From positions 496,001 through 560,000 of the forward strand of contig NW_024104295.1 of assembly GCF_003945595.2 (NCBI RefSeq): a DNA stretch of 64,000 nucleotides, read 5' to 3'. The stretch is from Pipra filicauda (Eukaryota; Chordata; Aves; Passeriformes; Pipridae). Positions 38,801-49,518 of this stretch are shown in pieces. Made by a program: the position numbers and the translations under genes. The notes beneath the pieces were generated by a model. It was not told the origin of the DNA. It saw only the letters and a program-made list of their open reading frames with translations, and ran no database searches. Position 1 is the first letter of the stretch, and each line of letters starts with the position of its first letter.

Positions 38801-39872
38801 TATAAGAACATAAACACCTGTTGTGTTATGTTCTGCCTTCCTTTCAATTGTAGACTAAATACTAAAAAGGGGGAAAGTCACTGTGATAGCACGCAAGTAA
38901 ATTTAGCAGGTTCCAAAATTCGGAAGAATTTAAAAGCTGCACAATTTTTAGTAGTCCCATGAGATTGTTTGACAGAATTTGCAATGCATGATACAGCAAT
39001 GAATATCAATCTGTGTTTGGAGAGGATTTAAATAGCAGAGTGCTTCCATAGACAACAGCAAGGTGAGTTTGCAAACAAAACAGAGGGACAGTGCAGTGAA
39101 TGTTACCCTTTGTAAGACACTCCATAAGCCAACAGAACATAACCAAGCAGACAAATAGTTATGTCTCTCTCCTTTGTATTAGGCTGTGTAGTACCCCTCA
39201 GAAGGCCCTGCAGCAAAGGATGATTGATGCACGTAACAGTGAATTTCATCCTGCACCTCGAGGACAGGAGCAATTGCTGTGCTTTTCCTCTTCATTTTAT
39301 GCAGCTCACCATACTCTTTGCTTCATGCTTTTCAAGTCCTTGAGCATAATCAAAACAGTACAGGCTGCCTGCAACCTCAAAGTAAAGCAGAAAATATAGA
39401 AAATGTTTTTGCATATCCTTTCTTCCCTGATTTTTTATTTGACCTCAGATTAGTTTTGTTTCTTTTTGGCATCTAAAATCAAAGTCTATACAACTAAAGT
39501 TGGTCCCTTCAAAAGGTATATGAAAAACAACACCACATTCTCAGACTGAGAAGGGTACTTGTCTGGATAGCATAATTTAAAAAAAAGTCTCATTTGCCTG
39601 CAATAAAATATTAATTCAATACTTTGCATTAGCTGTTCTTACTTCCTTGTGTGCAGCATTCTTTCATACAATTCTGGTATATTCTAATAACTCTAAAGGC
39701 CTAAGAGGAAAAACATGCCTCTAAAAACTTCTTGCTAATGGAATACTGAAATTACAAGTCAGTCATCTTAAAACCACTGAGTTACAGCACTTTCCTGTTT
39801 ACCAAAAACACTACTCTTTTCAAATGGATTTATCCTCCTCTTAGATTTTCCATCTTAGCCTGCTCTCCCATG

Positions 39873-39902
39873 AAAATAAATAAATAAATAAATAAATAAA
39901 AA
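39873..39902. repeat. (AAAT)n microsatellite
   Basis: About seven units of AAAT in pure array. Nothing else of note surrounds it. Confidence 0.95.
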
Positions 39903-42900
39903 TTATATGGTGTGACCAAAACCAGGGTCTGCCTTAGTTGCCTCTCGGAATACTGAACAACATTGCAATAGTACCAGCACTCAGGTACCTCATTGTGATT
40001 TCAGTAGGGCTGAGACCATTGGTGCTTAAAGGACACCTCTCTAGGTCACAGTAATATTTGTTTATCCACAGCAATTGTTGTGTGCCAAAACAAATACGGT
40101 GAGGCTTAAAAGGCAGAAAAAAGCAGTGTGTATGTCAGCAGAATTTGCCTTGAGAAACCCAATCACCTCTATGGTTTAAAAAGAGCATGGCATCTACACA
40201 GCGTATCCACAAAACTACATGTGTGCAGGGGGCTATCCCAGATGGCAAAGGCTTTTCCAGTCTTGGCAAAATAATTAGGTTTGCCAGGTGATATGAGAGC
40301 CATGGTAAGGTAGCCAGGCACAGGAAACTGCTGGAGTTTCTGGTAGTTGGAAAGGTTTCTTCCTGTTCCCTCTGCCACAGAGTACTGTTGCAGCTTTAAG
40401 TTGAGAAAGTGTTTCATTCATGCAGTAAGTTTTAGAAAGATGGAAAATATGGCTTTTGTTGCAAGCTTACAACTGTTTTGTTGGCTGCCTTATGATTTCA
40501 AATGGTCTGTTGTTGGGCAGGGATGGTAACCAAAGACACCTATGCAGTTCTCCGGGTATCACTAAATGCAGCATTTACAGATTTCTGTGTATCAAAAAAT
40601 CTAATAACCAGTATAAACTGCAGAACAATATAATACAGTACAGTTACTAGAGTGCAAACTCTGCCTATGCAATGTTTCTCTTTTACCTCCAGGAATGAAT
40701 ACAATTTGAGAGACATTTTTTGCTCAAGAACCTTCAGAGCTACTTCAACTTGTTACTATTTGTTATGGATGTCAAATCTACAATTTTTAGCTTTGAATCA
40801 TGCCATCACTGTCACTATTCAAAAGACAGCATGTCATCTTGGCTTAGTGTATGAATTATGTAGAAACACAGTTTTAGTACTTTGTTTCCTATAGTAATCA
40901 CATATATAGTCTTGACATACTCCATGATCTCTTCAGCCTTTTGGAAATACCTATCCCTATAAAGCAAGCAGGTATTGTCAGTATTCATAAACTATTCTAA
41001 AATGATGATCAGCAGTCCATCACGCCCTTAGCCACTTTTACAAGAGTTTGTTTTTTGGGAGCTCCAAGTGCTGATTTCATGATTGCAGGTTTGGTCATAG
41101 CTCTCCATCTTCAGCTGTTTGTTGCACAGAGCATTAGCTCAGTTACTTGACATATAAAACACAATACTCTATAAATCCAGAAATAAATGTATAAATGCAT
41201 CTTTTTATGACAAATGTGCTTGTCATGGGTTTCCATAAGTCAAAAAAAATACCACTAGTCTTAGCATTTTATCACAAGTGCTTCTCTTTTGATGGGAACT
41301 GCTTAATCATAAGGCAAGAGCAATCACGTTGGATGACAGCAAAGGCCCATCTCACTGAGTATATTGTCTCAAATGGTTACCAGTGGCAGATTACTATGAA
41401 GAAAGCATGTATAAGTAAAAATGCAACAAATTTACGTCAATTTAAGGACTTCTATGCCAAACGTTGCATCTGCAGCACGGTATTCAATAACTCTCCTTGG
41501 ATGTTGGTTGTAAAAAAACTAATTTATTTGGAAAACATTTGTATTTCAGGCTGAGTCAGACATTGTCTTACTGATTGCTACCATTTCTTTATTTTAAACT
41601 TGAAGTTGGATAATAAACCTCTATAATGATTCTTATTATGATGTCTATAATGATTTCTTTTTTTCCTTCTCTAGATCACTCATGATTTTAATACCTTTGT
41701 TATATCCTCCCAGTTATGCCTTTTACAAACTGAGGACTTCTGGTTGTCTTAGTTTATCTTTGCAAGGAAATTGTTCTCTCCCCATTCAGAATTTTTTCTG
41801 ACAGAGGCATAATTCCCCATGAGATGCCTGTGGAATCCCTGTAGGGTCATTATTACAACATTATTAGACTTCAGTAGGCTTAAAATTGCACTGGAAACTA
41901 TCTACAGCTTTACTCAGCACCTCTAAAATCAAACTATTACAAATAAAATAGATAAAAACGATTTTAGCTTCCTACCAAAAGCCACCCATGGTTAAAAAAC
42001 TATGATGTCTAAAAAATACGGTTTTCCAGGCAGAAATCTGACAGTGTGAATATGATTCATATGTTAGGCATATCAGGAACTTTTCTTAGTCCTTATTGTG
42101 AGGCGAGGAGAGAGTGAGCTTCCTTTTTTTGCATTGCTCTTCATAACCTCATTTTATATTGGGAGTTTAGCTCCCCTTCCTTGGCAACAGGCACATCAAC
42201 AACAAAAGTGTAAACCAAATGTGTACACACACTATCCTTTCACTCTGGCATCTTTCTTACAGTGCAGAGAAGTTCCTTGTCCATTCCTGCTGCAAAATTT
42301 TGACTGGCAATGCTTCAGCAGTATCTAAAAAAGTCTTTGTGCCAACAGTTGCTAGTGAAGGCAAGGATACTGCAATTGTTTCCATCCTCTGACTTTCCTC
42401 AGGAAGGCTGACAAATAGGAGATTTCAATATCCTACATTAAAAAAAAAATTGATTGTTCAACATATTCTTCTCATTACTCTTCTCTCAGTCACAAATGAA
42501 CTCCTGAAACCAGAAGCAAAACACCTGACTTAGCTGGGAAGAGAACTGAAAATATTTGGGTTGCCTTCCCAATAACACTGATATGTCATTGTTCATTTCT
42601 GTTTTATTGAAATGTTATGACTTTTGGCATTTTAATGTAATTTCAGTGGGCATAGTCTAGTACAGATTTCAAACCTAAAATTTCTTTTTTTTTTTTATGT
42701 GAGCTTTTATTTTCTGATGCATTCTTCAATATATTTTATTCAAAACTAGATGATTCCAAGGTCATGCAGCATCAGAAACCCAGTCTTCTTCAGCAATGCA
42801 TAGAAAATATGAAGTAAATTAAACTGTGAGTGAAAATGAATTGCAAAGAAGGGCAGAAAATTGCCCAGGCCTACTTCAGTGCCAAAATGAGGAGAGTGGT

Positions 42901-43085
42901 CAATCAGTCCTCTTTTGGCTAAAACAAAACCAAGGGAATACTTGGGGTGGGGAAATGCAAAAAGATGCTTCAGTTCTTTGAGGGATCCAAAAAGGCCATT
43001 TGGTGTAGAAATGAAATATTTAGTTAGGGGCTTTTTCCAGTAGAAGCAGATAAAAAAGAAGGTTTGGAATTAGGTTCACAGGGTA

Positions 43086-43120
43086 GAATCATCATCATCA
43101 GAATCATCATCATCAGAATC
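43086..43120. repeat. Two 15-bp tandem units with (ATC)n core
   Basis: The unit GAATCATCATCATCA occurs twice (43086-43100 and 43101-43115), followed by GAATC. It is a short minisatellite built on an ATC microsatellite. Confidence 0.95.
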
Positions 43121-44230
43121 AGGAGTCTGGCAAATACCCACATCAGAGATACTGTTGATAATGGTACTAGAGCTGGAGATGTTTCCTTGACCCCCTTAGC
43201 CTGGACTCTCCCTATGTCCACCCAGCTGACACGTAGGACAAATCTGCATGCTTGCCACAGACTTGACCTTGTGTTTTCCAGTAGTTCCTGGAAAATGCCA
43301 GTGTTCCAGAATAACTCGTAACTCAAGGAAAAGCCACCATGGGAAAAGCTGCTGCACTGGAGATGAAATAGCTGGATCCTGCCTGTCCTGTCCTGGGTGT
43401 GGACACTGAAGCAGTTGTTTTTCATAGGAATTTAATTATTTTTGAGATCTCTTTCTTGCTTTAAAACACTGTTGAAAATGGCTGAGTGCTCTGCTACATA
43501 CTATTGTAAAACCTGTGATAATCCTTGTCAAACATAAATGTTTTGTGTGTATTTTCTTAATTTTTCTAAAAAATTCTTTTTCCCCTGCTGCAAGTAGGAA
43601 GGAGTTCAAAGGAGTATTGTGTGCTCTAAAATGGGGGAGAATGTTGCCATGATGAGATTGTGCCTTGCAGTATTTTTTTTTTAAACGTAGAAAGTTCTGA
43701 AGGACATTTTTTTTCTGCAGAGCTCCCTAGGAGATCTGAATTAAATCCAGGAAAATATTAATAAAGTCTAAAGATCATTCCATAAGAAAGCAATGAAAAC
43801 AAGTGCATGCTGTAAGCACAGAAAATGCAAAAGACTAAATGAATTCCTCATTAAGGTGGATGCCAGGTTGTGCTGCAAGGGGGATGAATTTGGCTCAGAA
43901 GCCAAACTGCAAGTTCGCAGCCTCCCCGGAGGTTTTGTTGTGTTGCAGTGGCTCTGTGCTGCTGTGAGCAGCACTTTCTGGGAACTGCGCCTTCCCTCAG
44001 TAGCTCTGCAGCAGTGCAACCCTATATTTAATCAATTCAGGTGCTTGAAATACTTCCTTGCCCAGCATGAATGTCACTACACGGACCCAGAGATCAAGGG
44101 AACGTACTTAGTCCCCATTCACAAAAGTCAGATATTCCTTTGTAGAAGAACAGAAGGTAGAGTGCAGGTGAAAGAAAGAATGAAAATATTGTGTCAGACT
44201 TTTCTTCCCTTTTGTCAGATGATAAAACTT

Positions 44231-44311
44231 TGGAGAAGTTTGGGTTTGTTTGTTTGTTTTTGTGTGGCATTGTTTTGGGGTTTTGTTGCTGTTGTTGTTT
44301 GGGTTTTTTTA
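44231..44311 (+). repeat. Short G/T-rich tract
   Basis: About 80 bp of mainly G and T with TTTG and TTG units and one GGGG run. It is a smaller version of the tract at 34361-34800. Confidence 0.85.
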
Positions 44312-46204
44312 ATACTTCCTATCCCTACTTGACCTTCAAAACCAAAAGGGATTACTTAGGCATGTTGTACTTAGGCTGATAAGTTTTAGATGTAATGGGG
44401 TAACTTCAAGTAACCTCATGATTGTCTCAGAAAAACAAAAGAGCAACAAAATCAGTGAAAGCAGAAGCCTTACGGATATCACATCTACAAAAATTCCGTT
44501 CATTTCTCACAGTGTGATTAGCAATAAGAACTTTCTTGTAAATGGGATACTTAGTGAAGCACAACATACCCTCGCAAGAACCCTACCACAATACCAAATA
44601 CTTAAAAAAAGTAAATCTTTTTCTTAGAATAGAATATCTCCACCTGACTCAACACTTTGCTTACTGCTTTCCACTTGTGAATAGCTTTATATCAGTATCT
44701 TGCTGTTTGCAACCATTACAGGAGCTGTACAGAACAGCTAACAGACATCAAATAACTAGTATTACATGAAGACAGTATTGAAAAGGAATTCCTTTTGAAA
44801 GATCCATTGAATGGGGAAGATGGTACTTTTTAGAATCTCTAAGGCCCTTATTCTGCCTGTAGAAAAAACATTATTTACTTCAACAGGAGTACACAAAAAA
44901 TTAGTAATTGTCTGCAGATGGAAATACAGTATTTTAACGTAAGATTTTGATTTACAAGAATTTAGTGAAGACTGGCATATGCTTTTTTAAGGTTGATTAA
45001 TAATGGGTTTGAATCAACCCCAGACAAGGATTTCTTCAGTGCTGTCTCCATTGGTGTAAATAAATTGCTGAAAGTTTAACAAGGCTTTGGGCTGAAACTT
45101 GCTTGTTAGGCCAACAGACAGGGATCTTGGTCCTGTACTAAATCTGATGGACATTGCTGGGATTTTCCTACAAGAAGTAATCTTCCATGTACATTTGCCT
45201 GTACAGATCATGTGGGACCTTCAGTCCCCCCATTTGGCAAGGCTCAAGAAGTGTCCTGTGAGATTGCAGGAGACCTTGACTGCTGGTGTTGGCGAGAACA
45301 GAAATCACCCAGGACCTCTGAGAGGGTTCTGAAGCACTATCTCCACATCAGGACCTTTATAAGGCAGTGTACAGATGGGTGCTTGCAGGGCAGCATCTTC
45401 CTTCCAGTCCCTCACAGCTTCCTTCTTCCTTTTCTGGAAAGAAATGATACAGATTTGGTCTCAGCTGCACTAAGTAGCTTCATTTGAAAAGGATGAAGTA
45501 GATAATTTCAGATGTTTTGGAATGAAATGATGCGAAGCATTGCTAAATGCAAAGACTTCCCCTCCCCCAGTTTATTATAATGATACTCTTACTATTATGA
45601 TTGTATCCATTACAGAAGTTTCCTTTACTGTTACCCCAGTTAGGATTAATCACCATCTCTACTGTATGAACTTATGGCCCAAGAGGCATGGTAAGTAATG
45701 ATAACAAACAAGTCCTTACTATTACTTTAAGTGAAAAATTCAAAGCTGGAAAAATTTATTTAATATTATGATAATCAACTAAATCATCATTATTGTATTT
45801 TACATAAGGGCATGCAGGGCATAAAGGTACTTACTTTTATTTCTGGTGTGTAAAGTCAAACGTCATTCAAAAATTATTCTACTTGCAAGTATCTTCAGTA
45901 GAGAGGCAATAATTTGCACTAATGCTTGGGAAACCTAACCTGAATTAATTAATTTTGCAATTTAGCAGGAAATGGGCAGATTTAGCAACAAATAGAAAAC
46001 TCAATTGAAATAGCCTGCATGAATTTGTATTGAACACCTTTTGCTGCTAGTGCTTAGAGATGTTGAGAAGAAGAAGAAAACCTCAATAAACTAACGCAGC
46101 ATAACACCAGTCTTACTAAAACCACAGTTTGTACATTTGCTTTTCAGGACTGTGCTCAGTCCATCATTTAAAGCAATATATGGCATCACTGAAATTGTTG
46201 TATG

Positions 46205-46402
46205 GGCTGCTGAATCAGAGGCACTGGCTCTGCAGCCAGTGCTCTTTACAGACCTCCTGCACGGTCTTGGGCAAGTTATTTCACCTTTCTGTGCTTGTGT
46301 TTCCTCTGCCATTGCTTGCCTATTTTATCTGCATAGTCTGGACTGTAAATCTCCAAGACAGGCATTCTCTCTCTGTGTATGGTCAGTGAAAAGCCCAATC
46401 GA
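46205..46402 (+). mobile_element. Ancient MIR-like core SINE
   Basis: The core GGTCTTGGGCAAGTTATTTC (46263-46282), followed by ACCTTTCTGTGCTTGTGTTTCC, matches the MIR family core as recalled (CTTGGGCAAGTCACTTAACC and so on). Upstream, GGCACTGGCTCTGCAGCCAG resembles the tRNA-derived head. Downstream, GACTGTAAATCTCCAAGACAG resembles the 3' part shared with old amniote LINE tails. The divergence fits an insertion older than the bird radiation. A 141-codon open frame that crosses it is chance. Confidence 0.7.
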
Positions 46403-47734
46403 GTCTCAGTTCAGCTGCAGCCCCTATGCATTGTTTATTGCAAATACTGTCCCTTATCACAGATATAAATGCAGTGTATCACATTTGGCAAAACCAAAGT
46501 CCTGGTATATAAGATTGCCCTGTAAAGCATCTACTCTAAAATCTCACAGAGATGGACAATAAGTTATTTACTTATATGAGCAAGCATGAAGTTTGGAACA
46601 ATATATATTAAAGAAGTGTTGTTGCTATTCTAGCTCATGTTTAAGTGCATTATACAACTTCAGAGCTGCTGTTTTTTGACCAGCACACTATACAGACAAA
46701 GCTCCATGCTTTGTGATAGAAAGGTCAAGCTCAGGCTGTCCACCTTCTAGATAGAAGTTGCCAGCTCTTTGGGAACAGGAGGTGCCTAAAAGCAGAAACC
46801 AAAATTGTGTTACTAGCTGATTCCATTTTAAAGATACCTGCAAAACAAAGGCACCATCCTTCATCAAAATAAGCTAATGCAAGCTTTGTAATTATGTTTT
46901 TTAAGGGCTGCCTGTCTTAATTTCTCTTGCTCTTACCTCTTAAATTTTCAGATAAGCAAAATTTACAAAGATGGTCATTGCAGGAGGTATTGCAACCTTG
47001 GGGAATTCCTACCAGTGCGGTTGTATGCCACCCAGCATCAAGAATCATTTTTGTAAGGGAGAAAAGCAAAACCATCTAAACAAAACATTGATTTAGTATA
47101 TTTCCTTCATGCACATTTTTTTTCTGTCTTGAGCGATCCCGATTTGGTTTTTCTTTAAACATGCATGCCATTGTAGAAAGTCCATCACTTCTTATCCCCA
47201 TTTTCTGTCAGCTTACATCCAAGATTAGCTTCCTATTTCTGGGCTCCCTATGCATTCAGATTTTTGCTTAAGATATCTTTCGTAGCTCGATTAGAGCGTA
47301 AAAGCCCCGTTTGTCTGAACAGAACTGCTAATGTGATGTTCCCAATGAAGAAGACAGTACATCGCCTTCCTGCCGATGGATATATTCTGAGAGAAACCAC
47401 TCAAGCCAGCAAACATTCATCTGTCCTTAAAAAGGAGAGAGGAAGGTTTCGGGTGTCGGGCACACGCTGGTGCCCTTCTGACAAATCTCTCCAGCTGGCT
47501 GTGGCAAGAGAGCCCTTCCCCAGTGCCGAGTCAACCGGGCCAGTGTGTGAGCTAGTTAAGATTATACCCGTGTAGGACTGGTTTGGGGGGTTTGAATCAC
47601 AGAAGCGACGCGAGTAAAGTGCTCCCCTAGCTAGATGCAGCTATTAGGATGCCTAATAAATATTTATAGTCCCTCACCGGGGAGGTGATTGACAGCACGG
47701 GGGCAATCCCTACCCTGCAGCTGCAGGCAAGCAG
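46403..47734. other. Sequence upstream of the CpG island
   Basis: AT-rich to intermediate composition, rising in GC from about 47450. TAATAAATATTTATAG at 47655-47670 is TATA-like and lies about 70-80 bp before the GC-rich block. A 103-codon open frame at 47264-47575 has no recognisable domain. No repeat is seen. Confidence 0.4.
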
Positions 47735-48490
47735 CTTGGGCAAAGCATCCCGGGGCGGGGGTTGCGCGCAGCGGGGCCGCGTTGCTTCCGCAATTGCGGA
47801 GAGCCTCGGGACGGCCCTCCCCGCAGGGGCTGCGGGTGCCCCCGGGGCAGGACTCGCCCCGGCCGCGGAGGGACGAGCGGGCGCTGCGCGGTGCGGCCCG
47901 GCCCGGCTCCCCCCGCGGTGCGGGGAGGGCGCTGCCGCAGTGACTGCGGTCCCGCGGAAAGCTGCGGAGCCGCCCGCCCCGCCGCAGCCGGGCTGCCTGC
48001 AGGTGAAGTGAAAGTCGTCGGGGAGAGGCAGGAGGAGGCGGCAGAGGAGGAGGAGGAGGGAGCGCGCAGCCCGTCCTGCGCGCTGCAGCCGGCGGAGCCT
48101 CCGCGCCGCCCCCCGGCCCTCCGCGGCGGCGGCATCCCGGCGCTCCGCCGAAGTGAGTGCTTCCCTAAGTTCGCCTTCCCGGGGGAGGGGGTGACCTTGG
48201 GGCGGCTGCGCCACGGGCAGGTGGTGCTGAGCGGGGCGGGGGTCGGCGCTGCCGCCGCCTCCCGGGACCGGCAGCAACTCGGGGAGGCGAAGGGTAGGGT
48301 GGGGAGCGGTGCGTGGGGTGCCCGGGGAGCGGTGCGGGTTCCCGGCGCTGGGGGACACCGGCAGCCTCGGCGGGGGCGAGCCGGGCGGCTGAGAGCTGGC
48401 CACACACGGGTGGGCTCCGGCGGCGGCCCGGGGCGGGTCGGGAGCGCCTTATCCTCCGGCCGGTCTGCCTGTCCCTTTGCCTGTGAGTCT
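47735..48490. promoter_or_regulatory. CpG island, probable promoter and first exon
   Basis: An abrupt block of about 750 bp with very high GC and CpG content in AT-rich surroundings. It contains several Sp1-type GGGGCGG motifs (about 47753, 48231 and 48431) and a GGA-repeat segment (about 48025-48060) typical of 5' UTRs. Such islands nearly always mark a transcription start in vertebrates. Candidate plus-strand splice donors follow GAA at 48153 (GTGAGT) and ATG at 48541 (GTAAGTATGG); a minus-strand donor candidate (GGTGAGGG) lies at about 47677. Direction is therefore not settled. Long open frames on both strands are a by-product of low stop frequency in GC-rich DNA. The gene cannot be named. 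Confidence 0.8.
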
Positions 48491-48515
48491 TCTGCTTGTG
48501 AGTAAACTTCGGAAT

Positions 48516-48540
48516 ATGTCAAACTTAGAAGTTACTTATG
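48516..48540 (+). other. Candidate short coding start followed by splice donor
   Basis: ATG at 48516 opens eight codons plus one base, reading MSNLEVTY, directly before a near-consensus donor GTAAGTATGG at 48541. It lies just 3' of the CpG island, where a first coding exon would be expected if transcription runs rightward. No matching downstream exon is identified, and upstream ATGs occur in the island. This is suggestive only. Confidence 0.2.
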
Positions 48541-49432
48541 GTAAGTATGGAGTACCACAGAAATTGCTTTCCCCCCCAAAAAACATGATGTGTGTGTATT
48601 GCATGCTTTGACTGTATTCAGAAGCTTTCCACAACACAATTACTGTACTTTTTGGAGGAAAAAAACCTAACCCAAATCCTCTAAGAATGTGCAGTTTGAG
48701 TCGCAGGCTTTTCCTTTGAGCCCTGAGGAAGAAAGCGCAGCTCTCTAAACACTCAGAGTGCGGGGTCCGCAACCGTAGACCTGCTGCCCTGCTCTCAGGG
48801 ACAGTGTGAAGGTGGAAGATGCTCAGTGGGGTGTTTTGCACGTGTCTTTGCCCATGTGTGTCCCGAGGTATTATATGCTGTCAGGTGAGAGTCAACTTTT
48901 CCTGCTGCTTCTGGAGTTCAAGAAAAACTATTGTTAGCTTCAAGAATAGCAGGATTTGGCTTGTGTGTGTTTGCCGAGTTCAGCCCCTGCATACAGTACT
49001 GGCCAGCGTGGTGATGTCAGTTTCTCAGAGTATTTAAATGTCGTGTATAGTGCTGCATGTCTCTGCTGCTGTTTACGATCAGTCATTATTAATTTGCTTT
49101 TATTTCTTGTTCTTTCTCTGTCCTAATATCTTCAAAATACTTGTTTGAAGCCCTGCAGATGAGTATTGCGTTTTGCCCAGGGAAATCACCAGCTGATCAT
49201 TTGCGTGTCTTTGGCTGCTCAGGAAGGCTGCCTGGACAGTAGCTTTTGCTTACTGTGAAAGCATAGTTAAACTATTAGATAAAATATTGTATAATATCAA
49301 ACATTAGGATCTAATTTTGTAGACTTCTGGTAACAGACTTTCTGCATGCTAGAGGTGGGTATCAAAACCATATGAATTTTTTTCTTCTAACCTTGTGAAC
49401 TGTGTGAAGCAAAATGCAGTGAGTATGCAGTG

Positions 49433-49518
49433 CACAGAATCAGCTGGGTTGGAAAGGACCTCTCAGATCAAGTCCAACCCTTGATCCACTACCTCCGTGG
49501 TTACATAGAATCATAGAA
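49433..49518 (-). mobile_element. CR1 LINE 3' end, very short
   Basis: The plus strand shows CACAGAATCAGCTGGGTTGG, then AAAGGACCTCTCAGATCAAG and TCCAACCCTTGATCC, the reverse complement of a CR1 3' end. A second octamer-type ending, ATAGAATCATAGAA, lies at 49505-49518 on the far side. Either a second CR1 end abuts the first, or the copy was rearranged. The 5' truncation leaves less than 90 bp. Confidence 0.85.

Larger units (their letters stand above)
35842..46204. other. Non-coding stretch with small simple repeats
   Basis: AT-rich sequence with no recognisable gene. A 119-codon open frame at 41195-41554 is the longest in this stretch; it lacks known domains and is treated as chance. Simple repeats are listed separately. 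The block at about 36500-36870 resembles regulatory sequence in motif density, but that is only an impression. Confidence 0.45.

Noticed and set aside
41195..41554. 119-codon plus-strand open frame
   Set aside because: It is long for AT-rich DNA but has no recognisable domain, no splice context and no island or promoter nearby. Chance is sufficient in 64 kb and six frames.
46137..46562. 141-codon plus-strand open frame
   Set aside because: It runs through a MIR-like SINE and has no recognisable domain.
47264..47575. 103-codon plus-strand open frame just upstream of the CpG island
   Set aside because: Its position is tempting, but it lies outside the island, ends before it, and has no recognisable domain.
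47627..48522. Long open frames of 247-270 codons on both strands in the CpG island
   Set aside because: They overlap each other on opposite strands, are rich in Pro, Ala, Arg and Gly, and follow from few stop codons in GC-rich DNA. No domain is recognisable.
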